Counted from the stretch's first letter, positions 16,780 to 26,001 are shown. The stretch: DNA of 64,000 bases from Lactobacillus isalae (GCF_947539375.1 NZ_OX443569.1:1426001-1490000); one strand, 5' to 3'. The notes: a model not told the origin generated them from the sequence alone. Numbers and translations: made by a program.

Positions 16780-18213
16780 TTATAAATTATCGCCACGTTC
16801 AAACTGGAATTTGGAAGAATTTAATGCTTGTCTAGTTAAATCACTCATCAATTTCTTAGTTTCATTAGTAATATAGCCGGCTGTTTCTGCATTAGCAGCT
16901 GTTAAATATTTAGTCTGTTCTTTTCCAGACATCTCTTTTGCCTTCTCATCAGTGGCTGAAACACGGCCTACGGCATAGCTTTGACATTCGTCTCTGAAGT
17001 TATCAATTTGGTAAATAAATTGATGATATCTTGGCTCTACTAATACTTGCAAACTCTTGTAAAGCCAGTAAGCACTCGATTCTGGCGTAACCATATGACT
17101 AGCCTTTTGATAATTAAGTGGTGTGTCATCAATATTTGTGTAGAAAGGTACATAAGGACTATATGCGTAAAAGCCAAAGTTAATCCATTGAATACCAGCC
17201 ATTTCTTTAGGAACATCATTTCTAATTTGCAAAATACAACTAGATTGGTTTCTATCTAAGGCAATTGATCTAAACATTTTTTGCTTCTTATCATCCCCAG
17301 AAGCAAAAGAACCCATTGGATCATATTCAGTTCCGTTATAGTGACTTGATAAGAAAAATTCTACGTCTTCAACGCCAATTTTCTTTTCAGGCTTTCTAAT
17401 AAATGGCATTTCTTGACTCAAAGGATCTTGTTCAATACTTGGATTGAACAATCTTTGACCATACCAGGTTCTTGGAGTGTTGTAGTAGCTATCAGCTTCA
17501 GCTTTAGTGCCAAAAATATCTCTAAAACTCCATTTACCATCAGTACTTGGATTCAAATGATTCTTCTCTACAAAGTCTCTAATAGTTGAAGCATACATAA
17601 AGTTATCATGATCATCAAAATCGATATCTTGAATAACCATAATATTAGGACAAATTGCATAAGAGTCTTCTGGAACTCTTTGTGCAACCCATTGATGGCC
17701 AGCACCGGTTTCAAAATACCAAACCTCATCATGATCAGAAAAGGCAATCCCATTGCTCTCACCAGTACCATACTTTTCAATTAGCTTACCTAAACGTTCT
17801 ACACCTTCGCGTGCAGTTTTTACAAATGGTAAAACAAGATAAACCATTGAATCTTCATCTACACCATTTTCAACTAATGGATCATGGCCCAAGCAGCGAG
17901 CATTAGTTGCTTCGGTTTCAGTTGCAGACATTGCGACGTTATACTCATTAATTCCTTGTTCATCCCAACGGCCTTCTGACTCATCTGCAGTTGGAGTAGC
18001 AGTCCACTTGCAGCCGTGTCCTTCTAAGTGAAGCTTCAAGCCATTATATTTTGAAACATAATCTTCATCGTAATCTTTAGCTTCATGAACAACAAAAAGC
18101 TTTTCGTTAATACCACCATAACCGTCTTCATCACGCGCAATAATAGTTGAACCGTCAATTGTAGCTTTTTTTCCGACAATCATTGCCGTACAGTTATCTT
18201 TGCTTTTATTCAT
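16780..18213 (-). CDS. pepD: C69-family dipeptidase PepD
   Basis: 477 residues. The N-terminal CTAMIVGKKATIDGSTIIAR pattern is the Ntn-hydrolase signature of family C69: after removal of the first seven residues Cys8 would become the N-terminal nucleophile. Later conserved parts include GIAFSDHDEVWYFETGAGH and ICPNIMVIQDIDFDD. PepD cleaves a broad range of dipeptides in the cytoplasm and works with other peptidases in the proteolytic system of lactobacilli. The seven-residue propeptide is short but seen in this family. It sits 23 bp downstream of the nuclease gene and ends in its own terminator, so they may be cotranscribed. Confidence 0.92.
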   Translation of the reverse strand: MNKSKDNCTAMIVGKKATIDGSTIIARDEDGYGGINEKLFVVHEAKDYDEDYVSKYNGLKLHLEGHGCKWTATPTADESEGRWDEQGINEYNVAMSATETEATNARCLGHDPLVENGVDEDSMVYLVLPFVKTAREGVERLGKLIEKYGTGESNGIAFSDHDEVWYFETGAGHQWVAQRVPEDSYAICPNIMVIQDIDFDDHDNFMYASTIRDFVEKNHLNPSTDGKWSFRDIFGTKAEADSYYNTPRTWYGQRLFNPSIEQDPLSQEMPFIRKPEKKIGVEDVEFFLSSHYNGTEYDPMGSFASGDDKKQKMFRSIALDRNQSSCILQIRNDVPKEMAGIQWINFGFYAYSPYVPFYTNIDDTPLNYQKASHMVTPESSAYWLYKSLQVLVEPRYHQFIYQIDNFRDECQSYAVGRVSATDEKAKEMSGKEQTKYLTAANAETAGYITNETKKLMSDLTRQALNSSKFQFERGDNL

Positions 18214-18236
18214 TATTTTCTCCCATAAAAAATCAA

Positions 18237-19085
18237 TTATTGATTAACCACCATATTACGATCTATTTTAGCCCTACCATTATTATAATCAAACACATAA
18301 TCAGGCTGCACATTAAAAAGATAAACATTAAAGTTTAAATTACTAGTTAAGCTGATTGCTTGTAAATTAATCCCGCGTGCCATTAATTCATTTCCTCTAA
18401 AAATTGGCGTTGCTTGAAAAATAATCTTATTTCCTTGTTTTAATGAGTTGCGCACTTTGCTTTCAAAGATTGTTTGAATTTTTTGATTAGAAAAAGCTGT
18501 CTGCGTAAACAAATTCTTAGGATTATTTTGATCACCTGATTGATTGTTAGGATTATAGTTTCCATCCTGATCAATACCCGCTGAAATTGAGTAAGCAATC
18601 AAGTGTCCACGGTTATAGATTTGCGTTCCATTTTCACGATTTGAGTGCCATGCAGTAGGATTAATAAATTGCCGCACTCTAAGAGAATCATTCGCAACGT
18701 TTCTCGGCTCTAAAAATGCTGTATTAGAATGCGAAGTTCGATTTAAATTATCCAAATTAGAATAAATTACTTTATTCACTTTCCATGCATTCTTAATAAG
18801 CGTTGACTTATTATTATTCACGTAAACATAAGTCTTGTCGCCACTTTTGAAATCTAAATTAGCTAATTTTTGATAATCTGTATTAGATAGACCACCATAG
18901 TTAGTATCAGCCGTTGTAGCGTTATTCACTACTTGCTGAGAACTATTTGATGTTTGAGTTTGATTTGAATTTTGATTTGAAGAATTAAGCTTGAACCATC
19001 CACCCCAAATAATGATTATGAGAGCTACAATCCAACTTGCTACTGTATTTTTCTTCCTTCTTCGATACTTTCTTCTTTTTGCCAT
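18237..19085 (-). CDS. membrane-anchored DNA/RNA non-specific endonuclease
   Basis: 282 residues. A very basic N-terminus (KRRKYRRRKKN) precedes a single membrane segment (about 17-30), then an Asn/Gln/Ser-rich linker, then the nuclease domain. The catalytic motif NRGHLIAYSISAG (RGHL, with the general-base His) and the downstream Asn-rich metal site (NPNNQSGDQNNPKNLF) identify the beta-beta-alpha-metal NUC family, like EndA/NucA. Located outside the cell, it would degrade DNA for nucleotides or competence-like uptake; a toxin role is less likely because no immunity gene is adjacent. Confidence 0.85.
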   Translation of the reverse strand: MAKRRKYRRRKKNTVASWIVALIIIIWGGWFKLNSSNQNSNQTQTSNSSQQVVNNATTADTNYGGLSNTDYQKLANLDFKSGDKTYVYVNNNKSTLIKNAWKVNKVIYSNLDNLNRTSHSNTAFLEPRNVANDSLRVRQFINPTAWHSNRENGTQIYNRGHLIAYSISAGIDQDGNYNPNNQSGDQNNPKNLFTQTAFSNQKIQTIFESKVRNSLKQGNKIIFQATPIFRGNELMARGINLQAISLTSNLNFNVYLFNVQPDYVFDYNNGRAKIDRNMVVNQ

Positions 19086-19225
19086 TTATTTTCCCCTAAT
19101 CTTATTTCTTTCAGTATAGATATTTGAACGTACGTTTGCAATGTAATTAATAAGTTTTTATGTATTTAGACTGCTACAATAAACATGAACGATCTATCAA
19201 GAAACAAATAGAAAGAAGAAGAAAA

Positions 19226-20050
19226 ATGGAATATTTCAACCTAAATGATGGTAATCGAATTCCTAAGATTGGTTTCGGAACATATAAATTAAACGGCTCA
19301 CGTGGCGTTTTTGCCATTCAAGCTGCTTTAAAGAATGGTTATCGTCTCCTAGATTCTGCTGTTAATTATGAAAATGAAGGTGCGGTTGGTCGAGCAATTA
19401 AAAACAGTCATGTAAGTCGCGATAAAATTTTCGTAACTTCTAAATTACCGGGACGCCATCACAAATATCAAGAAGCCCTGGAGCAAATTCAAGAGTCACT
19501 TTACTCTGCGGATCTTGACTACTACGATTTATATTTAATTCACTGGCCAAATCCAAAAGAAAATCATTATCTTGAAGCTTGGCAAGCCATGATTGACGCA
19601 CAAAGATTTGGTTTAATTCGTTCAGTCGGTGTATCTAATTTTGAACCAGAACATATTAATCACTTATATCGCGAAACTGGCGTGATGCCTGCTGTCAATC
19701 AAATAGAGCTTCACCCTTATTGGTCAAGTCAAAGAGTTCGCAAATACGATGATGAGCACCATATCATTACGGAAGCCTGGAGTCCGCTCCAACGTGGCGG
19801 TGAAGCCTTTCAAGAAAAAGAAATTATTGAATTAGCTCAAAAATATCATAAATCCCCTGCTCAAATAATTTTACGCTGGGAAACACAAATTAATGTTGTC
19901 CCAATTCCTAAGGCTAGTTCCTATGAACATCAATTAAGCAATTTAAATATATTTGACTTCAAATTAACTGATGCAGAAGTTCAAAGCTTAATCAACTTAG
20001 ATAAAGAATCTGCTCGTCGGTTTGATCCTAATGAGCACGAAGAATTCTAA
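19226..20050 (+). CDS. aldo/keto reductase
   Basis: 274 residues from the ATG at 19226 (a purine-rich AGAAGAAG precedes it; the upstream extension has no ribosome binding site). The catalytic tetrad is visible: Asp and Tyr in LLDSAVNYENEGAVG, Lys in VTSKLPG, His in YLIHWPNP. The NADPH-binding part near the C-terminus reads IPKASSYEHQ. It belongs to the AKR family (glyoxal/2,5-diketogluconate reductase-like) and reduces small aldehydes or ketones. It is followed after 20 bp by ltrA and probably cotranscribed. Confidence 0.9.
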   Translation: MEYFNLNDGNRIPKIGFGTYKLNGSRGVFAIQAALKNGYRLLDSAVNYENEGAVGRAIKNSHVSRDKIFVTSKLPGRHHKYQEALEQIQESLYSADLDYYDLYLIHWPNPKENHYLEAWQAMIDAQRFGLIRSVGVSNFEPEHINHLYRETGVMPAVNQIELHPYWSSQRVRKYDDEHHIITEAWSPLQRGGEAFQEKEIIELAQKYHKSPAQIILRWETQINVVPIPKASSYEHQLSNLNIFDFKLTDAEVQSLINLDKESARRFDPNEHEEF

Positions 20051-20070
20051 GGAAAGCAGGTACAATCTTC

Positions 20071-21195
20071 ATGCAAGCAATTCTAAATAAACGAGTTTCA
20101 AAAATTGCTCTATTTTATGATCTCGTTTTTGTCTACATGATCTCTAAAACAACAGAGATACTTCACCATCTTGAACATGGACTTGTTTCCCCAACCTCTT
20201 TTGCCTTATTTGCATTAATAGTTATTATTTTTATTAATTCATGGATGGTACAAACAGTTTTTACTAATCGCTATGGTATTGGTAGCTGGGCTGACATTGC
20301 ATTTTATTTTATTGATATGATGATCTTGCTATATATGTCCAATTCCTTTGATACTAATAATCTAACCGAAATGAAAATTCTATTTATTTCTGCTGGATTA
20401 TTGTCGTTAACTCTAGCAAGTCATTACTTAATTAATTATTTTCAGACAACAAGTAAAATTGATCAAAATATTTCCCGGGCATTTTTTCTAATTTTGATTT
20501 TCAGATCAATCGCTCTAATTATTGGTGGACTATTAGATAATGTCCCTGGCTTTGTGTTAGCAGTTATTGGAATTATTTTCAGTTGGCTCATGCCTACCTT
20601 AACTGCAAAATATACTATTAAACACCCTATTATTTTTCCCCATCTGCTTGAAAGACTAAATCTCTTAGTAATTATCATTTTTGGTGAAACAATAATTGGA
20701 ATCGCGGATTACTTCCGCCCTAAGACTTTTTCACTTTATTCAATTCTTATTTTCTTAACAGTTGCCCTATTATTTTTCACTTACGCTCTACAATTTGATA
20801 AGCTGACTAATGAAGATCAAGATGATGTTACGGGAAACGTCCTAATTTATCTTCATTATCTGATTATTTTCGGAATCAGCTTAATAACTGTAAGTATTAA
20901 ATTTATCCATGAAGCTGATGCTAACTCATGGTTTGCTGTGTTATGTTTATATTGTGGAATCGGATTGTTTTACTTAGGATTATTATTTGCAACACGCTAT
21001 AATAAGTTGCAATTTAAATTAAAAAAATCTACAATTACAATTTTCCTAACTACGACTTTAATCGGAACTATTTCCTGTCTTATCTGGTCAAGTTTTGAAG
21101 TCATTGTAATTCTAACCTTTGTAATTGTGGCCATTAATATTAGTTGGTTAGTTCATGTAAATCTTCCCCATATCAAAAAAGGAATCCTCTTGTAG
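20071..21195 (+). CDS. LtrA family (low temperature requirement A) membrane protein
   Basis: 374 residues with about ten hydrophobic segments. The N-terminal motif KIALFYDLVFVYMISK is a variant of the LtrA hallmark (E/K)LFFDLVFVY, and a second conserved acidic element occurs in the middle (LLVIIIFGETIIGI). The family was named from a cold-sensitive Listeria mutant; its biochemical role is unknown. It is 21 bp after the aldo/keto reductase and has its terminator overlapping the last codons. Confidence 0.85.
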   Translation: MQAILNKRVSKIALFYDLVFVYMISKTTEILHHLEHGLVSPTSFALFALIVIIFINSWMVQTVFTNRYGIGSWADIAFYFIDMMILLYMSNSFDTNNLTEMKILFISAGLLSLTLASHYLINYFQTTSKIDQNISRAFFLILIFRSIALIIGGLLDNVPGFVLAVIGIIFSWLMPTLTAKYTIKHPIIFPHLLERLNLLVIIIFGETIIGIADYFRPKTFSLYSILIFLTVALLFFTYALQFDKLTNEDQDDVTGNVLIYLHYLIIFGISLITVSIKFIHEADANSWFAVLCLYCGIGLFYLGLLFATRYNKLQFKLKKSTITIFLTTTLIGTISCLIWSSFEVIVILTFVIVAINISWLVHVNLPHIKKGILL

Positions 21196-21207
21196 GATTC
21201 CTTTTTT
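21175..21207. terminator. bidirectional terminator, ltrA / exonuclease
   Basis: AAAAGGAATCCT and AGGATTCCTTTT flank a CTTGT loop; the stop codon of ltrA is inside it. Runs of A and T serve both directions. Confidence 0.9.
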
Positions 21208-21215
21208 CATTTTCT

Positions 21216-22178
21216 TTAACTACGTGCCCAATTATCAAGCACATTTAAGAAGAATTTCTCTGACCAAGTCCTAATGTTTTGTCCCTGCTTCTTTAAGGCT
21301 CTTGCCTTATTTAATTCAGTAATATCAGTCCTAAAGAAATCATGGTCACCGACTAAAACATAATCAGTGTCTTGTCCCACTTCTTCTTGAATAGATCCGC
21401 CAAGATTCTTTACCGCGTTAGCTAATTCATACTCATCTAGATCTAAATCACCAGCAATTACAACATTTTTATGAGCAAATGGACTACGAAATGCTTGCGA
21501 CTGCTTAACAATGTCAGGCCATTCATTAGTCAAATCTAATGTTTTAACTGCTTCTTGCGCTCTAAGCATATGCTCTTGTCTAAATAATTTATGAAATTCA
21601 TCAAAAACCTTTTTAGTATCTAAACAATCATCTAAACCGCGGTGTTCTTGATTTTCCGCAATATTCATTCGATGCATGCAATCAAGAAGTCGATTATGCC
21701 GTTCTTGTGGATAAAAACTACGTGCTAAGCGATAAACGTCAACATAATCATTATTTAAAACAGTTAAATGATATTTTTCAGCTAAATCGTAAACAAAATT
21801 CAAATCAAAATTAACATTATATCCAACAATTGGATCGCTCCCAATAAATTCGCGATACTTTTTAATTGCCTCTTGAACTGGTAGTCCCTTTTCTTCAATT
21901 GCGGCTTCATCAATTCCGTTCAATTTAGTAATAAAGGCAGGCACCTTATTACTGTCAGGAAACTTTACTAATTCTGAAAAAGTTGCTATCACTTCTCCAT
22001 GACGCACCTTCAAGCCGCCCATTTCTGTAATTCGATCTCGATATGGACTAAGGCCAGTAGTTTCTACATCGATTAAAGTATAATTCTCTGGAAAACCTGG
22101 TTTTTCAATTCCTTTTTGCCGTATTTTATCTTGAGCCGCTGGAATTCTTAAAACGCCTTGAATAACTGAAATACTCAT
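21216..22178 (-). CDS. DnaQ-like 3'-5' exonuclease with C-terminal BRCT domain
   Basis: 320 residues. Exo motifs are intact: YTLIDVETTGL (Asp, Glu; about residues 33-43), VGYNVNFDLNFV and HRGLDDCLDT (DEDDh). After a linker, residues about 230-315 form a BRCT domain (KNVVIAGDLDLDEYELANAV, then LGGSIQEEVGQDTDYVLVGD). This is the stand-alone epsilon-like exonuclease plus BRCT arrangement seen in Lactobacillales, likely for repair or RNA/DNA end trimming. It starts 3 bp after the SirTM-like gene, with the ribosome binding site GAAGGG inside that gene's last codons, so the pair is coupled. Confidence 0.88.
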   Translation of the reverse strand: MSISVIQGVLRIPAAQDKIRQKGIEKPGFPENYTLIDVETTGLSPYRDRITEMGGLKVRHGEVIATFSELVKFPDSNKVPAFITKLNGIDEAAIEEKGLPVQEAIKKYREFIGSDPIVGYNVNFDLNFVYDLAEKYHLTVLNNDYVDVYRLARSFYPQERHNRLLDCMHRMNIAENQEHRGLDDCLDTKKVFDEFHKLFRQEHMLRAQEAVKTLDLTNEWPDIVKQSQAFRSPFAHKNVVIAGDLDLDEYELANAVKNLGGSIQEEVGQDTDYVLVGDHDFFRTDITELNKARALKKQGQNIRTWSEKFFLNVLDNWARS

Positions 22179-22181
22179 TTT

Positions 22182-22991
22182 TTACCCTTCATTTTTAGAA
22201 ATTTTTTCAATTACTTCTGGAAGTGCCATCTCTAAGCCGGCACTTCTTTTTTGAATGTCATCAGGTAAGTCATCTTGACTTAAATCTGCTGCTACATAAT
22301 GCCAATCTTTAAACTGTTCTACTAATTTTACCATCGGGTCAAGTAGTTGTGGACTGGTTGGATCAACTCCTAACTCCAACACCACAACCTTCTCAGTTTG
22401 CTTTCTAGTTAAAAACCAACGAAATCTAGTATTTGCATCTTCATCTGGGAAGAAGTGAGCATTAAGTGGCATATGAATTTCCATTGGCGAATCACAGTCC
22501 TCGCAGCGAGGTATTTCACCTTGACCATTAATATATCTTTTTACAACGGACAAATCAGAGTAAGTACCATGATTTAATCCACTAGAACATTGCATTCTAG
22601 TCCAATCGCCGAAAACATCAAAAATTTTATTCTGATCAAATCCAGCCTTTTCAAAAAAATGGCCAAAAGTACTGGTCGCAATAAAGTAATTTTTACCGCT
22701 TAAAAGTTCCTTCAATTGCTGCATAGCCTTACTTGGCTCATACTCAACTGAATATTCATTAATTAACTGACTCCAGAATCGCCACTTCTCATCCCAAGAA
22801 TCAAAATCTTTATCTAAAGCATCCGCAATGGTTTTGACATGATATTTTTCGCTAACTTTTTTATATTCAATTGGAAAGGCTGCATCATCAAACATATCAA
22901 GCCCTTCCATTTGTGCAAAACCGTTACCAGCTGTGACGATTATTGCATCTGCTTCAGCTAGCCATCTTTGTATTTCTTTAAAATCTTTCAT
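22182..22991 (-). CDS. SIR2/SirTM-like protein, catalytic His absent
   Basis: 269 residues; the start at 22991 has AAGGAAG upstream. The N-terminal DAIIVTAGNGFAQMEG corresponds to the NAD-binding GAG(x)S loop of SIR2 proteins. The segment FIATSTFGHFFEKAGF takes the place of the usual TQN-D motif, and the following IFDVFGDWTRMQCSSG lacks the HG catalytic histidine, as in class M sirtuins (SirTM), which ADP-ribosylate lipoylated proteins. A CxxC (RCEDCDSPM) with MQC earlier could bind zinc. It lacks the usual SirTM partners (macrodomain, GcvH-L, lipoate ligase) next to it; its neighbours are DUF421 and a BRCT exonuclease. Confidence 0.75.
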   Translation of the reverse strand: MKDFKEIQRWLAEADAIIVTAGNGFAQMEGLDMFDDAAFPIEYKKVSEKYHVKTIADALDKDFDSWDEKWRFWSQLINEYSVEYEPSKAMQQLKELLSGKNYFIATSTFGHFFEKAGFDQNKIFDVFGDWTRMQCSSGLNHGTYSDLSVVKRYINGQGEIPRCEDCDSPMEIHMPLNAHFFPDEDANTRFRWFLTRKQTEKVVVLELGVDPTSPQLLDPMVKLVEQFKDWHYVAADLSQDDLPDDIQKRSAGLEMALPEVIEKISKNEG

Positions 22992-23007
22992 GATCTTTTC
23001 TTCCTTT

Positions 23008-23643
23008 TTATTTTTCAGAATATCCAACCAAACGTAGTTGTCCCTTAATATATTCTCCTAAAAAGATATCATCAGTACTATTATAACCAGCTTTAGCTAC
23101 TTCTTGTTCAAGCCAAGCATTAGATTTATGAATTAAATCTAAAACGTCCTCATTAATTTGACCATCACTAATAATGGGAAAGCGAATATTGTCTTCATCA
23201 TTTTCGATGATAGTCAATTGTCCGTTTTGTTCGAAAATACAATTTTTTACTTTTTCAACTGAGTATATTCCGCGACTTCTGAGTCTAAACATTAATTCAT
23301 TAGCAGAGATACCTGCTTTCATACAGTTTCCAACTAAAACATGTCCGTTCTTTATTACTTGAACTGGTTTTCCATCAATTAAATTGCGTACCCAATTGCT
23401 ACGTTCACGTCCAAATTTTAAGATAAAAACTACCAATGTCCACACAACTAAGACAAGGAGAAACTGCAAAATTGTAATACTAGAATTGTAAATTAATCCG
23501 CCAATGATCCCACCAAGAACATAATTTTGTAATTGATCTAATGCAGTAGTTGGAGCTAGATTGCTCTTACCAAACACATTGATTTGAATAATTAAAGTTA
23601 ATATTCCTAAAGAAAACTTGATAAATAATTGTGTATAATCCAT
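23008..23643 (-). CDS. DUF421 (YetF/YcaP-like) membrane protein
   Basis: 211 residues. Three N-terminal membrane helices (to about residue 75) are followed by a cytoplasmic domain with the conserved RSNWVRNLIDGKPVQVIKNG and ELMFRLRSRGI patterns of the DUF421 family. Function is unknown. It comes 7 bp after a DUF3290 gene, a constant partner in lactobacilli, so the two probably form a membrane complex. Confidence 0.88.
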   Translation of the reverse strand: MDYTQLFIKFSLGILTLIIQINVFGKSNLAPTTALDQLQNYVLGGIIGGLIYNSSITILQFLLVLVVWTLVVFILKFGRERSNWVRNLIDGKPVQVIKNGHVLVGNCMKAGISANELMFRLRSRGIYSVEKVKNCIFEQNGQLTIIENDEDNIRFPIISDGQINEDVLDLIHKSNAWLEQEVAKAGYNSTDDIFLGEYIKGQLRLVGYSEK

Positions 23644-23650
23644 CTTTTAC

Positions 23651-24100
23651 CTACTTTTGCACATATACATGGTGATCAATGACGTGAGCACGATTTAAAG
23701 TGTAACTGTTATTATCTTCATTTAAGTTCAATTGATAATCTTCATTTTTTGAATCAATTCGGACAATCATCCCATCTTGCAAACTAGTTGAGCTGATCAT
23801 TACATCGCTTTCTTTAACATTAGCATCATCAGCAATCGACTTAATAAAAGGAACGATCTGAGCCGCCTTTGACTTTTGCTCATTGTTTTGCACATATTTT
23901 TCATATTGAGTGCCAGCAAATAATACTAAAAATAAAAGTGCAATAATTCCTAAATCTCGGTATCTAGTATTAAACCGATCTCTCAAATATAAACTCGTAA
24001 AGATAATCATCGCACTAGCTGCTACAATCATTAAGATATATAAGGCTGTCCGATCAGTATTTTGATGGCTTTGAATATAATTTATAGTATAAAAATTCAT
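23651..24100 (-). CDS. DUF3290 membrane protein
   Basis: 149 residues with two membrane segments (about 17-38 and 47-64) and a C-terminal extracytoplasmic or cytosolic beta-rich domain (KNEDYQLNLNEDNNSYTLNRA). Its size and pairing with DUF421 identify DUF3290. It starts 4 bp after pepT and so is cotranscribed with it. Function unknown. Confidence 0.85.
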   Translation of the reverse strand: MNFYTINYIQSHQNTDRTALYILMIVAASAMIIFTSLYLRDRFNTRYRDLGIIALLFLVLFAGTQYEKYVQNNEQKSKAAQIVPFIKSIADDANVKESDVMISSTSLQDGMIVRIDSKNEDYQLNLNEDNNSYTLNRAHVIDHHVYVQK

Positions 24101-24104
24101 TTAA

Positions 24105-25379
24105 CTAATACTTTCTCTTTAAAGGACGATTATCGCGATTATTATTTAATAGAACATGTTGCTGAACAATTTCAATTAAAGTTCTAGAAAGTAAGGCCAT
24201 ACTCTCAGTTGTTACATATTCATATGGACCGTGGAAGTTCGCACCACCATTAAACAAGTTAGGTGTAGGAATGCCTTTTTCTGAAATAAAATCTCCATCA
24301 GTTCCGCCACGAAATGGAATAACTTTTGGCTTTAATCCCAGAGCATCATATGCATGCAAGACTAAATTTACAACATAAGGATGTTTCTTGATTAAATCAC
24401 CAGGGCTACGGTATTGATCATGCATCTCTAAAACTACGCGATCTTCTCCATATTTCTTATTTAACTTATCCACTAGGTCTGTGACTAAGTTTTTCTTTTG
24501 TTCAAAACTATCTGTATCAAAATCTCTGATAATTAACTGAATTTGTGCATGATCTACATTGCCGTTATTTGATAAAACCATGAAATAGCCATCAAAATCT
24601 TTACTATTTTCTGGAACTTCATTTGCTGGTAAACCTTGAATGAATTCACTAGCCATCAAGGCAGCATTGACCATTAAGCCATATGCTTCACCGGGATGAA
24701 CTACAGTACCATGAAAAGCTATTATAGCAGCTGCCGCATTAAAAGTTTCAAAAGCAATATCGCCTGGATCGCCATTGTCTAAAGTGTAAGCAAACTCAAC
24801 AGGAAAACGTTGAACATCAAAGCGAGCAGCTCCTTTGCCTATTTCTTCATCTGGACCAAAAGCCACCCAAATCTCACCATGAGCGATATCAGAGTTTTCA
24901 CTCAAATACTTAAGCATTCCTAATAAGCCCGCAATTCCAGCCTTATCGTCTGCTCCAAGTAAAGTAGTTCCATCAGCAGTAATTAAAGTTTCACCTAGGT
25001 GCTTTTTTAAACTAGGAAATTCACTTGTTGATAAAATACGTCCTGCTTTTAGTAAAATATCTGTTCCATCGTAATTTGGATGTACTTGCGGTTGAACATT
25101 GTCTGCATTGAAATCAGCAGTGTCCACATGGGCTACAAAACCAATTGGCGTAGTTTCTAAGTTACTTGTAGCTGGCAATCTACCAACAAGATATGAGTCT
25201 TTTTCAGAAAAAGAAACTTTATCTAGACCAAGTTTTTTTAACTCTTGTTCAATAATCTTTAATAGCGTAATTTGTCCTGGCGTAGTAGGTACGCTTTGGC
25301 TGTGTTCGTCTGAACGCGTATTTACCTTACAATATTCAATAAATTTATCTTGAATGTATGCTTGATCAATTTCAGTCAT
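24105..25379 (-). CDS. pepT: tripeptidase PepT
   Basis: 424 residues; the ATG at 25379 is used since AGGAAG is 8 bp upstream and the GTG at 25388 overlaps that site. M20B metallopeptidase motifs are present: FVAHVDTADF (zinc His and catalytic Asp), GADDKAGIAGLL, GPDEEIGKGA (catalytic Glu), and GGTDGDFISEKG near the C-terminus. PepT releases the N-terminal residue of tripeptides in the cytoplasm. It heads a tight run with DUF3290, DUF421, the SirTM-like and exonuclease genes. Confidence 0.95.
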   Translation of the reverse strand: MTEIDQAYIQDKFIEYCKVNTRSDEHSQSVPTTPGQITLLKIIEQELKKLGLDKVSFSEKDSYLVGRLPATSNLETTPIGFVAHVDTADFNADNVQPQVHPNYDGTDILLKAGRILSTSEFPSLKKHLGETLITADGTTLLGADDKAGIAGLLGMLKYLSENSDIAHGEIWVAFGPDEEIGKGAARFDVQRFPVEFAYTLDNGDPGDIAFETFNAAAAIIAFHGTVVHPGEAYGLMVNAALMASEFIQGLPANEVPENSKDFDGYFMVLSNNGNVDHAQIQLIIRDFDTDSFEQKKNLVTDLVDKLNKKYGEDRVVLEMHDQYRSPGDLIKKHPYVVNLVLHAYDALGLKPKVIPFRGGTDGDFISEKGIPTPNLFNGGANFHGPYEYVTTESMALLSRTLIEIVQQHVLLNNNRDNRPLKRKY

Positions 25380-25441
25380 TAGTGCCACTTCCTAACTATT
25401 TTTAATTATATTTTAAGAAAAAATGATTTCTTGTCAATTTT

Positions 25442-25978
25442 CTATAGTTCAGAAGCTCCACTTTCAGCGTCAATCTCTTGATTTTTACGATAAATCGCAC
25501 CCTTCGGGTTATCCGGATCATCAACTAATTTTTGCCCAGTTTCTTTTAAATAATATTCCACAAGTGGATAAATATCCTGAATACTCTCATTAATACCTGC
25601 AAATTGATGTTTTTGATCATAAATAGCGCGGTAAGTATCCACCATAAATCGCTTTTGTGTATTAGTTTGATCAGAAAAGTGCAATTCTTTTTCCTCACCT
25701 GTGCTTAACTTGTGGAATATTTTTTCTAATTGTTTCTTTTCTTGTTCTGTTTTACCCAAAGAAGTAATATCTTTTCCAAGCTCCGGCGGATTATAATTCA
25801 TCCCTGGTATTTGCTTATAATAAGTAAATTCTCCAAGCTTATTAAAAGCAAGAAAGTTGCTGGGAAAAGAAGAAAGATAGTCATTCAATTCATCTACTTT
25901 CATCAATCCCGCGTTTAACTTCACATAGTCTTCATTGCTAGCTGCATGATTCAAATTCTTTTTCCAATTTTCATTCAT
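25442..25978 (-). CDS. PAS-domain-like protein, smaller paralogue
   Basis: 178 residues. It is related over its length to the protein at 38637-39374: NEDYVKLNAGLMKVDELN corresponds to GDDYVKLDAGLLTVNQIN, and SIQDIYPLVEYY...TGQKLVDDPDN to WVQDIYPFVKYF...TGQKLVDDPDA. The middle (FLAFNKLGEFTYYKQIPG and FMVDTYRAIYD) has the look of a PAS fold as found in DUF438-linked proteins. It ends in SGASEL. The start is set at the ATG 25978 (GAGGTG 11 nt upstream); the GTG at 25990 overlaps the ribosome binding site. Likely a soluble sensor or ligand-binding protein; ligand unknown. Confidence 0.7.
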   Translation of the reverse strand: MNENWKKNLNHAASNEDYVKLNAGLMKVDELNDYLSSFPSNFLAFNKLGEFTYYKQIPGMNYNPPELGKDITSLGKTEQEKKQLEKIFHKLSTGEEKELHFSDQTNTQKRFMVDTYRAIYDQKHQFAGINESIQDIYPLVEYYLKETGQKLVDDPDNPKGAIYRKNQEIDAESGASEL

Positions 25979-26001
25979 CTTATCTTTCACACCTCATAAA
26001 C

